DNA of 64,000 nt from CAYSDH01 sp964429805 (GTDB lineage Bacteria; Bacteroidota; Bacteroidia; Flavobacteriales_D; JABDKJ01), in contig CAYSDH010000007.1 in NCBI GenBank assembly GCA_964429805.1, positions 1 to 64,000 on the forward strand. The letters run 5' to 3'. Below are positions 44,310-52,715 of this stretch, piece after piece. Numbering within the stretch: position 1 is the first letter of the stretch; each line of letters begins with the position of its first letter. Below the pieces are notes generated by a model. That model had not been told where the DNA came from and did no database searches. It saw only the letters and a list, made by a program, of their open reading frames with translations. Position numbers and translations under genes: made by a program.

Positions 44310-45053
44310 ATGAACGCTGTGCGCCTCCACCCCTATTTTTTCAGTTTTATTCTCTTCTCCATCAGTGTTGGCGCAATAGCCCAAGACGAAGGGGGAAATG
44401 CCATTCACCGATTCTCAGTGTACAGCAATTTTTCTACTGATTTTGACCCCGAGGTTTTTGATTCTGGTCAGTTTTCAGAAGAGCCTCTGTCATTCATAAA
44501 ATCTGACTTTGAGCTTGGCTACATATCACTTGCATACACACGAATCATAGGTGACGGAAAGGCTCAGGGTATAGAATTATCAAGACTTAAAATTAGCAGA
44601 GAACTCAAAAGTGCACCCGTTGTGGTTGACAGTCTTGGCATACGAACGCGAACCATCCGTGAGGCAGATGTGAGACTCGCTTTTCGATACATCTATTCTG
44701 TTGAGGTTGTTAGTGGCTTTGGCAAAAATGATGATTGGAGGCTATCACTAGGTGCAGCGCTACGTCCATACCTGCACCAATTTTCCCTAAGCCCTAGTGC
44801 AACACAAGTCTTGAACACTGTTCGCACAGAGTTTGGAATTGGATGTCAACTAATACCTCATCTCGAACGAAGTTTAAAGGGACCATTTCACTTAGAGATT
44901 GATATCCCTATTAATTTAGTTCAGGTTGAATGGGATTCGGATTCTGAGGCCAATCCAAGAATACCGATACGGCATCGAAGAAGTACTGCTTTTAACTCCA
45001 GCCTTTTTCCTAAAAAGTTTGCTTTGAGGGCTGGTATAGGTTACTCATTTTGA
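44310..45053 (+). CDS. Secreted or outer-membrane protein of unknown function
   Basis: A 247-residue protein with a signal peptide (PYFFSFILFSISVGAIAQ). The mature part has alternating hydrophobic and polar strands (LGYISLAYTRIIG; WRLSLGAALRPYLHQF) and ends ALRAGIGYSF with a terminal Phe, as in outer-membrane beta-barrels. It could be a porin-like or OmpA-type barrel, but no family is recognised. It converges with lipB. Confidence 0.6.
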   Translation: MNAVRLHPYFFSFILFSISVGAIAQDEGGNAIHRFSVYSNFSTDFDPEVFDSGQFSEEPLSFIKSDFELGYISLAYTRIIGDGKAQGIELSRLKISRELKSAPVVVDSLGIRTRTIREADVRLAFRYIYSVEVVSGFGKNDDWRLSLGAALRPYLHQFSLSPSATQVLNTVRTEFGIGCQLIPHLERSLKGPFHLEIDIPINLVQVEWDSDSEANPRIPIRHRRSTAFNSSLFPKKFALRAGIGYSF

Positions 45054-45070
45054 AGACGGTTTATTGGCAA

Positions 45071-45772
45071 CTAACCGACAACATCAAAGTCAAAAACATT
45101 GGCCAAGTTTAGCAAGAGTTCGCGCTTCACTTTTTCTAAATCGACTTTTCTGCCTAACTCCTTTTCTAGACTCGTGACTGCCTTGTCATCAATGCCACAG
45201 GGTACAATGTTGCCAAAGTAACTCAGGTCTGAGTTGACGTTAAATGCAAAGCCATGCATGGTAACCCAGCGACTACACTTCACCCCTAAGGCGGCAATTT
45301 TTCTGGACTTTACAGGGTCATCAGGGTCGAGCCACACGCCTGTCATGCCTTCTAGTCTGCCCGCTTCTATCTGATAATCTTGCAGTGTGAGAATGATGGC
45401 CTCCTCGAGTGAGCGCATGTATTTTCCTATGTCAGTAAAGAATTGCTCAAGGTCTAAAATGGGATAGCCGACTATCTGCCCGGGGCCGTGATAGGTGATG
45501 TCACCACCTCGATTAATCTCATAGTAGGTAGCCTCTTTTTCTTCCAGTCCTTTGTCGTCAATCAGCAAGTGATCTACACTCCCACTCTTACCCAGCGTAT
45601 AGACGTGCGGGTGCTCCACAAACAGCAGATGATTTTCTGGCAACACAGGGTCAGTTGACCCTTTATTTGTTTTCTTGAGGTCAACAGCTTTTTTGAGCAA
45701 AGACTCTTGAAGGTCCCAGCACGCTTTGTAGTCCATCTGACCGAGGTCACGGAAGTGTACTTTAGGTGTCAT
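45071..45772 (-). CDS. lipB: Lipoyl(octanoyl) transferase
   Basis: A 233-residue LipB, which moves octanoate from acyl-carrier protein to lipoyl-dependent enzymes such as the E2 subunits of pyruvate dehydrogenase. The catalytic lysine is in AALGVKCSRWV and the acyl-thioester cysteine in IVPCGIDDKAV. GGDITYHGPGQIVGYPI is the family signature. Length is normal. lipA is not nearby. Confidence 0.96.
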   Translation of the reverse strand: MTPKVHFRDLGQMDYKACWDLQESLLKKAVDLKKTNKGSTDPVLPENHLLFVEHPHVYTLGKSGSVDHLLIDDKGLEEKEATYYEINRGGDITYHGPGQIVGYPILDLEQFFTDIGKYMRSLEEAIILTLQDYQIEAGRLEGMTGVWLDPDDPVKSRKIAALGVKCSRWVTMHGFAFNVNSDLSYFGNIVPCGIDDKAVTSLEKELGRKVDLEKVKRELLLNLANVFDFDVVG

Positions 45773-45776
45773 GGTG

Positions 45777-45784
45777 CAAAGCTA
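45777..45784 (-). promoter_or_regulatory. -7 element of lipB, leaderless spacing
   Basis: On the minus strand TAGCTTTG ends 4 bases (CACC) before the lipB ATG, giving a predicted leaderless transcript. Confidence 0.55.
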
Positions 45785-45867
45785 TGGAAGGAAAACAAAG
45801 GTTGGCCATTTTAAAGCACGGATGAGTATTTTCAATTTTATCTATCTTGATGGCAAACCAATCAACC

Positions 45868-46839
45868 ATGAGAACCCTCATTAGTGTGCTTTTGATAGGC
45901 ATTCCCTTTCTTTTTACTGCTCAAGATTGGCCATTACCTGATTCTCAATGGTTCTATTCCAAGTGGTCTATTGATACGGGAGGCACAGAGCTGGTCACTG
46001 TAACTGGTGACACCATCATTGCTGATAAGGCCTATAAAAAGTTAATGGTTCACCACACTTCAATTTGGGATACACCTAATGGTGTTGTCACCTCATCGTC
46101 AGATGAACTTCTCGGATTTATGCGCCAAAGTGGAGACTCGGTTTTTCATTTAGAAGCGAATAATGAAGAGTTCTTGTTGTATGATTTCAATGCTGAGCCA
46201 GGCGACAGTTGGTTGTGCGCTGCTAATTCTGGAATGGGTAGTGACGAATCCTGCTCAGACTCTGCCTATGTGCATGTGACCAATAGTGGTAGCATGCTTG
46301 TAAATGGTGTTGTTAGACGGTTTTTAGAGCTTGAACCTAATAGTGATTCTAGTTGGGGGATTCAAGGTCTTGTAATTGAAGGTATAGGGCCCACTGGGGG
46401 GTCAACGGCTTTGGGAAATAGAATGTTTCCATTCCAACGTTGCTGTGATTCGACCATAGTCTGCGATTTCGGAATGACTTCTTTCAACTGCTACACTGAT
46501 TCGGAAATTGGTCTGTATCACCCTAATCCATTTACTGAATGTTTAGAAGCACTCAGCGCAAATGACTTGTCAGTAAATCCGTTTTTACTTCATCATAATC
46601 CAAGCCGCGACTTTTTCATACTTGCTGCGCCTGAGTCATTTGATTTTGGAAGTTTTCGTTCCGTCAGCCTTCTTGACTTAATGGGAAAGACCGTGATGTC
46701 TATTCCCGTAGCACATACTGATTTGAGAAGCGGTGCAGAAAGCCTCTCCTTGGACATACGCTCCATTCCGGTTGGCGTATATTTCATTTTGATAGAGACT
46801 AAGAGTAGACTTTATTCTCTAAAAGCAATGAAAAAATAA
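45868..46839 (+). CDS. T9SS-sorted secreted protein of unknown function
   Basis: A 323-residue secreted protein: signal peptide RTLISVLLIGIPFLFTAQ, a beta-rich, cysteine-containing domain with WPLPDSQWFYSKWSIDTGG near the start, and a C-terminal sorting domain (SVNPFLLHHNPSRDFFIL, ending LYSLKAMKK). An alternative ATG at 45850 would add six residues. No catalytic motif is seen. The mature domain resembles other T9SS cargo of this phylum that bind substrates or cell surfaces. Confidence 0.75.
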   Translation: MRTLISVLLIGIPFLFTAQDWPLPDSQWFYSKWSIDTGGTELVTVTGDTIIADKAYKKLMVHHTSIWDTPNGVVTSSSDELLGFMRQSGDSVFHLEANNEEFLLYDFNAEPGDSWLCAANSGMGSDESCSDSAYVHVTNSGSMLVNGVVRRFLELEPNSDSSWGIQGLVIEGIGPTGGSTALGNRMFPFQRCCDSTIVCDFGMTSFNCYTDSEIGLYHPNPFTECLEALSANDLSVNPFLLHHNPSRDFFILAAPESFDFGSFRSVSLLDLMGKTVMSIPVAHTDLRSGAESLSLDIRSIPVGVYFILIETKSRLYSLKAMKK

Positions 46840-46858
46840 GTGGCGTGCTCACTCGCCA
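46832..46858 (-). terminator. Probable terminator of the PGI/PMI gene
   Basis: Read on the minus strand, TGGCG and CGCCA form a 5-bp stem with an 8-base loop, followed by CTTATTTTTT. It lies 11 bases beyond the isomerase stop and overlaps the end of the convergent gene. The stem is short, so confidence is modest. Confidence 0.45.
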
Positions 46859-46869
46859 ACTTGCACAGA

Positions 46870-47871
46870 TTAGAGCTTAGCCAACTCCCCTTTTAGGTAG
46901 TCAATGATATTTACTTCAACGGCATCAACGCCATTGAGGTCAGAGAGATACCAGGAAATCCAGTCGCCTAGGTAGATGAGATAATACGACCGCTGAATGA
47001 TTGAATCTCCCTTCGCATGCACTTGGATTACTTCCTTGGCCTTCTCGCCAAAGATTTTGGCGCAAAGATCCATTCGTACAGATGTTCTCGGGTGGTCTCC
47101 ACTCGTGCGCATCAACAAGACACTTACGCGCTCATCTCCACCAGCCCAACCGACCAGCTCATTGTGATTCATCTCAGGAAAAACGTGATGCCAGCATAAC
47201 TGCTTTGAGTTTTCGTTAATCTGTTGACGGATACGCACGCACACTCCGTTATACGAAGAGTCTGCATATAGAATTGGGATAGTTCCGTGCACCTTTTTCG
47301 CAATCTCTTCGCCTTCTGCACGGATGGCCGCGTCATTACTTTTAAGCAAGTCAATAGACTTTTGCAAGTCAGCCTTAAATCCATCACTAATAAGTCCATA
47401 TCGGTGAAGATGAAAGAGCAGCATTGGACTGTTCAGACCAAAGCTACCGCGTGGAGGTATTCCTGCAGGAATCTGAATGTGATTAAGCCCTTTTGCTTTT
47501 GCCGTCTCGAGTACTTTTCCTCCAGATGTCACGCAGCAGACTTCTGCTCCTTTTGACAAGGCCACTTCCATGGCGCTCACAGTTTCTTCTGTATTACCAG
47601 AGTAAGAACTGAGTATGACCAATGTGTTAGAGTCAATATAACTCGGTAGCGAATAGTCTTTGCTCACATTGAGCGGAATAGGAAGTTCATCTTTCAGAAG
47701 CTGAGCCACTATCGTTCCTCCAATACCAGATCCACCAAGGCCTACAACCATAATGTTGGTAAACGTTCTATCCGTAGACTTAAACTCCGCAGCCCCACCA
47801 ATCTCGAGAGCCTGCTCCATCTGCTGGGCGAACTCTTCGATGTACTCATTCATTTTCCTATACATACTCAA
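46870..47871 (-). CDS. Bifunctional phosphoglucose/phosphomannose isomerase
   Basis: A 333-residue isomerase with an SIS fold, of the archaeal/Bacteroidota bifunctional type. It interconverts glucose-6-phosphate or mannose-6-phosphate with fructose-6-phosphate. Key features are VVGLGGSGIGGTIVAQLL, the sugar-phosphate site LSSYSGNTEETVSAM, PRGSFGLNSP and the catalytic EMNHNELVGW. It is distinct from the large E. coli Pgi. It is divergent from lysS; the two promoter regions mirror each other. Confidence 0.94.
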   Translation of the reverse strand: MSMYRKMNEYIEEFAQQMEQALEIGGAAEFKSTDRTFTNIMVVGLGGSGIGGTIVAQLLKDELPIPLNVSKDYSLPSYIDSNTLVILSSYSGNTEETVSAMEVALSKGAEVCCVTSGGKVLETAKAKGLNHIQIPAGIPPRGSFGLNSPMLLFHLHRYGLISDGFKADLQKSIDLLKSNDAAIRAEGEEIAKKVHGTIPILYADSSYNGVCVRIRQQINENSKQLCWHHVFPEMNHNELVGWAGGDERVSVLLMRTSGDHPRTSVRMDLCAKIFGEKAKEVIQVHAKGDSIIQRSYYLIYLGDWISWYLSDLNGVDAVEVNIIDYLKGELAKL

Positions 47872-47889
47872 ACTTAATTAAGTCGGTGA

Positions 47890-47932
47890 AGATACCAAAC
47901 CATAGGTTAATTCAAGCGCCTTGGTATCTTTG
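47890..47932. promoter_or_regulatory. Divergent promoter region of the isomerase gene and lysS with a mirrored -7 element
   Basis: AGATACCAA (47890-47898) and TTGGTATCT (47921-47929) form a 9-bp inverted repeat. The right arm extends to TATCTTTG (47925-47932), the probable -7 box of lysS, 15 bases before its ATG. The left arm read on the minus strand gives TTGGTATCTTCA, a weaker -7 box for the isomerase gene. No TTTG -33 is clear on either side. Confidence 0.5.
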
Positions 47933-47947
47933 TCAAAACGTTAAGAA

Positions 47948-49651
47948 ATGGCTTTATCCGAGCAAGAACAGGTAAGACGAGATGCCTTGACCAAACTGCG
48001 TGACAAGGGAATAGAACCTTATCCGGCAGCACAAGTGCACACTGACCACAGCAGTGCAGACATTCGCGAACGATTTGAAGACGGGAAATCAGTCAAGATG
48101 GCTGGTCGTATCATGAGTAAACGGATCATGGGAAAAGCCTCGTTTGCCGAGATGATGGACGGTGAAGGTAGAGTACAGCTCTACTTCAACAGAGATGAAA
48201 TGTGCCCTGGAGAAGATAAGTCTGCCTATAATGATGTCTTTAAAAAGCTTCTGGATTTTGGTGACTTCGTGTCCATCACAGGAACTCAATTTACTACGCA
48301 GGTAGGGGAGAAATCAGTGGCGGTTACAGACTTTGCCATTATTTCAAAATCACTGCGCCCGCTGCCCGTGGTCAAGACAGATGCAGATGGAAAAGTGCAT
48401 GACGCGTTTACTGACCCCGAGGGTCGCTACCGTATGCGGTATGTAGATCTTTTGGTCAATGAGGGTGTCAAAGACATCTTTGTCAAGCGGAGCAAAGTGT
48501 TCTCATCTATGCGTTCATTTTTTGGTGAGCATGGATACATAGAGGTAGAGACACCAATACTTCAGCCCATACCTGGCGGTGCGGCCGCACGCCCATTTAT
48601 CACGCATCACAATGCGCTAGACGTGCAGCAGTACATGCGTATCGCCTGCGAGTTGTATCTCAAAAAACTGATTGTTGGTGGTTTTGACGGTGTCTATGAG
48701 TTTGCCAAGACCTTTAGAAATGAAGGCTTAGACCGCACGCACAATCCAGAGTTTACCATGATGGAAATCTACGTGACCTACAAAGATTACAACTGGATGA
48801 TGGACTTCACCGAAGCCATGCTCAAGCGTGTGTGCAAAGATGTGCTTGATGGATATACTGTAAAGAGTGGTGACAAGACCATTGACTTTGAGCAGCCATT
48901 TAAGCGAGTCACCATGACTGATGCCATCAAAGAGCATACAGGGTTTGACATTAAAGGAAAGACAGAAGAAGAGCTCAGCGCGTGGTGCAAGTCAAACGGT
49001 ATTGAGGTGGATGACACCATGGGTCGCGGTAAATTGATTGACGAGATATTTGGAGAAAAGTGTGAGCCACATTACATCCAACCGACATTCATCACCGACT
49101 ACCCTATCGAGATGTCACCACTCTGCAAAGTGCACCGCGATGACCCTACTTTGACTGAGCGATTTGAGCTGATGGTTAATGGTAAGGAACTTGCCAATGC
49201 CTATTCTGAGCTGAATGACCCAATAGATCAGCGCGCCCGATTTGAAGCCCAAATGAAACTGGCTGACCGTGGAGATGACGAAGCCATGTTTATCGATCAC
49301 GACTTCCTCCGTGCCTTGGAGTATGGTATGCCTCCTACCTCTGGAATGGGAATAGGAATTGACAGATTAGTGATGCTACTCACAGAACAGAGCAGTATAC
49401 AAGAGGTGCTCCTCTTTCCGCAAATGAGACCAGAAAAAGCGGAAACTGATCAGCCAAGTGTAGACCTAAATGAGAATGAGCAGTTGGTCTTTTCTATTCT
49501 AGAAAAAGAACGCAGCATGGAACTCAACACACTCAAAGCGCAATCTGCCCTATCAAACAAACAATGGGACAAGACCATCAAAGGACTGCGCGGACATGGC
49601 TTGGTGAACGTGGAGAAGACAGATGATGCGTTGCTGATTGAGGTGCTTTGA
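47948..49651 (+). CDS. lysS: Lysine--tRNA ligase with C-terminal extension
   Basis: A 567-residue class II LysRS. The N-terminal OB-fold is at about 55-150 (MAGRIMSKRIMGKASFAEM). Motif 2 is FAKTFRNEGLDRTHNPEFTM and motif 3 GMGIGIDRLVMLLT. E. coli LysS has 505 residues; here residues 507-567 form a winged-helix-like extension (LNENEQLVFSILEKERSMEL), as in other Bacteroidota LysRS. It charges tRNA-Lys. Confidence 0.95.
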   Translation: MALSEQEQVRRDALTKLRDKGIEPYPAAQVHTDHSSADIRERFEDGKSVKMAGRIMSKRIMGKASFAEMMDGEGRVQLYFNRDEMCPGEDKSAYNDVFKKLLDFGDFVSITGTQFTTQVGEKSVAVTDFAIISKSLRPLPVVKTDADGKVHDAFTDPEGRYRMRYVDLLVNEGVKDIFVKRSKVFSSMRSFFGEHGYIEVETPILQPIPGGAAARPFITHHNALDVQQYMRIACELYLKKLIVGGFDGVYEFAKTFRNEGLDRTHNPEFTMMEIYVTYKDYNWMMDFTEAMLKRVCKDVLDGYTVKSGDKTIDFEQPFKRVTMTDAIKEHTGFDIKGKTEEELSAWCKSNGIEVDDTMGRGKLIDEIFGEKCEPHYIQPTFITDYPIEMSPLCKVHRDDPTLTERFELMVNGKELANAYSELNDPIDQRARFEAQMKLADRGDDEAMFIDHDFLRALEYGMPPTSGMGIGIDRLVMLLTEQSSIQEVLLFPQMRPEKAETDQPSVDLNENEQLVFSILEKERSMELNTLKAQSALSNKQWDKTIKGLRGHGLVNVEKTDDALLIEVL

Positions 49652-49708
49652 GTTGATATAATCGCCTCAGATTACAAGTCTCTTTGTTGTATTAATTAAT
49701 AACTTGTT

Positions 49709-50287
49709 ATGATGAAGAACCCGCTGCTACTGCTTTGTTTGTCTGCCATTCTAGTTTTCGCTTGCACGAGAAAGGATGATGCCGATACTTACGCATGCAC
49801 CTGTCCACCGTTTTCTCAAGCATACGCTAGTGTGCCACCGACTGAAATGAGCTTTGTCAGTGGAGACTCCGTGATGTTGTTCAATCGCTCTTTTTTCAGA
49901 CATGGAGAGACCGTCTATCTTGATGATCAGCACGGATTTGGAGGAATGGCCTGCGTGTCTGCTTGCTATGGAACAAAGTCTTGTGTAAAGTATAGATTCC
50001 ATGCCAACTCTACGTCAATCGAAATAGCTGCTAGAGTCAATGAAGAGAAGGATGAAGGCTTTGATTTTTTCTTTTCACCAGGTCAAACGCATACTAGTTT
50101 TTATGACCATGAACATGTCTTGCTAAATTCAGTCACGCTAAACAATGTTCTTTACCACAACGTGCTGCTCTATACAAGCGAAGAACCGGCTGCGGTCGAC
50201 AACATTTATTTCTCAAACTCTCACTACTTGATCCAATTTGACTTGATGCAAGACTCCACGTTGATGACCTATCATCGAGTCTTTTAG
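49709..50287 (+). CDS. Lipoprotein of unknown function
   Basis: A 192-residue protein with lipoprotein signal NPLLLLCLSAILVFACTRKD (lipobox VFAC). The mature domain has a cysteine-rich start (YACTCPPFSQAYA) and another pair in GGMACVSACYGTKSC, suggesting disulphides, and appears beta-rich. No known domain is recognised. It stands alone between lysS and the gliding-type gene. Confidence 0.6.
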   Translation: MMKNPLLLLCLSAILVFACTRKDDADTYACTCPPFSQAYASVPPTEMSFVSGDSVMLFNRSFFRHGETVYLDDQHGFGGMACVSACYGTKSCVKYRFHANSTSIEIAARVNEEKDEGFDFFFSPGQTHTSFYDHEHVLLNSVTLNNVLYHNVLLYTSEEPAAVDNIYFSNSHYLIQFDLMQDSTLMTYHRVF

Positions 50288-50375
50288 ATAAGCGCTATTC
50301 TGAGAAACAAAAAGCCCTAAACTCTCGTAGACAAAGCCAAAGTAGAGCCTTTGACAATCAAGGTTTTGCGAGCTA

Positions 50376-52313
50376 TTGAGAGTATTGAACACGCATAAAT
50401 GCCGCCACCTGGCTTCAGGATGGCTCATTTTCATGGTATGTGCCGTGATGATGGGGCTTCCTGCTACGTCTTATTCTCAGTGCGACACATTGTCTTTCAC
50501 CAACCCAAGTGCCGAAGGTCCTGGGTATCCCGCTGGCTGGCACAATTGTCAAGGCACATCAAATCCTCAGCCTGGTTTATTTGGTTGCACCACAGTCGCA
50601 TCACATGGCAACAATTTTCTAGGATTTCACTCCAGCGATGCTGGTGGCGAAATCATCCATCAAGAACTTAGTCAGGCGCTCACTGTCGGACAGACGTACA
50701 ACATCATTTTTGACCTGGCTGTAACACCTAACTGGGCCAACCCTGTGACCTGGGGCGGTGGCGGATTCGGAAATCACAGCGGACATGTCGAAGTCTACGC
50801 CTCTACTGGTCCTTGCGGTCTTGAGCAATTGATTGGCAGTACTCAAATTATAGAGTCTAGCATGAGCTGGGTAAGTATTGATATCACGTTCATAGCTGAA
50901 AACGCGCATCAGTATATCTCATTTGTACCTTATGATGAACAGGGTCTCTGGACATACTTTGGCATAGACAACCTCCGCAATGGGCACAACTGTGACTGCT
51001 TTCCCGTAGCATCAAGTCAAGAAAATGTGAGCATCTGTGAGGGTGAGTCACATACCGTTGGCGCCCAGACTTATAGCACTGCTGGACAATACAGCAACAC
51101 GCTAAATTCTGTGTTTAACTGTGATTCTACCGTGTTAACCTCCTTGACGGTCTACCCTACTTATTACTCAGAAGAGAGTATGGAAATCTGCACGGGGAGT
51201 GCGTATCAGGGCTTCAGTCAAACCGGAGTTCACAGTCTAAATCTGCAAAGTATGCATGGCTGCGATAGCATACGCACCATTGACCTTACAGTGAGCAACA
51301 GCCTCACTGCGCGCGATACACTTGTCATCTGCCAAGGCGAATCCGTGATGATTAATAATCAGGTAGTGTCAGAAGAGGGGGAATACTCCTCGGCACATCA
51401 GGCTGTGGCAGGTTGTGACTCGCTGCACATCACCACGCTCATCATTCAAGAACCGACAGTGAGTCAACAGCAGCTCTTGGTGTGTGACGAGGGGCCAGTA
51501 CAAATCGGGGCGAGTGTCTATGACAGTGACGGGTATTATGCCGACACTTTACAAACGGTGCATGGTTGCGACTCTATCATCATTACCGAACTAAAGTTTA
51601 TGCATGCCAATGACATTTTGCCTGACGATGAGGTGCTCTGCCAAGGTGATCAAGTATATATCGATCTGAGTGGATATGAAGTTGACTTCCTCTTTTGGAA
51701 CGACAATTTCGCTAGCCCATTTATTAGCCTAGAGTCTAGTGGTACACATTACGTAGATCTGTTTTGGGGCGCATGCCATGTGAGCGATACCATCAGTCTG
51801 GAGTTTCACTCAGAGCCTCCATCAGATATTGACACCTTGCTTTGCTACGGTGACGAGTATCCTATTACGATAGACCATCTTGGCGGCACCATTGCTTGGG
51901 AGGATGGGTATCACGAAGAGGATTTTATAATCGAAGAGGTGGCTGACATGAGTGCTCAAATAGAAAATGTCTGTGGCTCTTTTGACTTTCACGTCCGTGT
52001 TGATTTTCAAGATTGTGAGTGCCCCATCTTTGTCCCCAACTCATTTAGCCCAAATGACGATGGCATAAACGACAGCTTTGGCGTTAACCATGACTGTGAG
52101 TTTTTGAAGTATGAGTTTTATGTCTACGACAGATTCGGTCAGATACTCTTTGAAAGCAATGACCCAAACGACAGGTGGAACGGCAACTTCCCACAAACAC
52201 CTGTCGCGGTGGCCAACAGCTCATATACGTGGCTAATGAACTACGGGGCAATAACACCAGCCGGTAAGTTTGACTACCAGTTGATGCGTGGCACTGTTAC
52301 GGTGATGAGGTGA
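50376..52313 (+). CDS. CHU_C/gliding-motility-type secreted protein with cysteine-aspartate repeats
   Basis: A 645-residue protein beginning with TTG. The signal peptide region is hydrophobic (WLIFMVCAVMMGLPATSYSQ). Residues about 36-205 form a beta-sandwich (galactose-binding-like or Lam-G type) domain. Residues 214-408 are four tandem repeats. The C-terminus (about 555-645) is a gliding-motility-associated CHU_C domain (FVPNSFSPNDDGINDSFGVN; YDRFGQILFESNDPNDRWNG), a T9SS type B sorting domain. Likely a surface adhesin or polysaccharide-binding protein. Confidence 0.85.
   Translation: MRVLNTHKCRHLASGWLIFMVCAVMMGLPATSYSQCDTLSFTNPSAEGPGYPAGWHNCQGTSNPQPGLFGCTTVASHGNNFLGFHSSDAGGEIIHQELSQALTVGQTYNIIFDLAVTPNWANPVTWGGGGFGNHSGHVEVYASTGPCGLEQLIGSTQIIESSMSWVSIDITFIAENAHQYISFVPYDEQGLWTYFGIDNLRNGHNCDCFPVASSQENVSICEGESHTVGAQTYSTAGQYSNTLNSVFNCDSTVLTSLTVYPTYYSEESMEICTGSAYQGFSQTGVHSLNLQSMHGCDSIRTIDLTVSNSLTARDTLVICQGESVMINNQVVSEEGEYSSAHQAVAGCDSLHITTLIIQEPTVSQQQLLVCDEGPVQIGASVYDSDGYYADTLQTVHGCDSIIITELKFMHANDILPDDEVLCQGDQVYIDLSGYEVDFLFWNDNFASPFISLESSGTHYVDLFWGACHVSDTISLEFHSEPPSDIDTLLCYGDEYPITIDHLGGTIAWEDGYHEEDFIIEEVADMSAQIENVCGSFDFHVRVDFQDCECPIFVPNSFSPNDDGINDSFGVNHDCEFLKYEFYVYDRFGQILFESNDPNDRWNGNFPQTPVAVANSSYTWLMNYGAITPAGKFDYQLMRGTVTVMR
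51015..51605 (+). repeat. Four tandem repeats with a GCDS signature (protein level)
   Basis: Residues 214-408 comprise four units of about 48 residues. Each starts with ICEGES, ICTGSA, ICQGES or VCDEGP, and ends in a conserved N/G-C-D-S (FNCDST, HGCDSI, AGCDSL, HGCDSI). The two cysteines of each unit could pair in a beta-sandwich. Such units are common in marine Bacteroidota cargo proteins. Confidence 0.8.
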
Positions 52314-52577
52314 TTAAGGCTTTGACCCATTCTTTTTTCCAAACAGACCGAAGTCTACTCCTTTCAGATAGGCCATAGCCGATATGACTACATAAGCCGC
52401 CATACCTTCATCCAAATTTCCGATTACCGGTATGTTGTCTGGTATGAGCTCAAAAAACCCAGCGGTCGGATTGAGCAGGTATATACCACAGAGAATAGCG
52501 GCAATAATAATCAGTGGTTTGTTAGCGTCCTTTGCCTCAGCAGGAGTTCTGTCTAAAGGTTCTTGGTGAATATCCAT
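52314..52577 (-). CDS. Small DUF1232-like membrane protein
   Basis: An 87-residue protein with a hydrophobic segment (KPLIIIAAILCGIYLLNP) and the FELIPDNIPVIGNLDEG motif, which resembles the signature of DUF1232 (YkvA-type) proteins. Function is unknown. It abuts the stop codon of the CHU_C gene on the opposite strand. Confidence 0.6.
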   Translation of the reverse strand: MDIHQEPLDRTPAEAKDANKPLIIIAAILCGIYLLNPTAGFFELIPDNIPVIGNLDEGMAAYVVISAMAYLKGVDFGLFGKKNGSKP

Positions 52578-52689
52578 ACTTGAATAACGGCAATTATCGT
52601 GCTAATCGTCTCATTTCTCATAAAACATACATGGATGGACTTCAATTAATGCTTCATAATGAGCGAACTAGCCTATATTCTAGTTAATT

Positions 52690-52697
52690 TAGGTTTG
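52690..52697 (+). promoter_or_regulatory. Possible -7 element of the second giant gene
   Basis: TAGGTTTG (TAnnTTTG) ends 18 bases before the ATG of the gene at 52716. The 138-base gap upstream (52578-52715) holds no other obvious feature. Confidence 0.4.
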
Positions 52698-52715
52698 AAT
52701 TGAAAAACCGAAACC

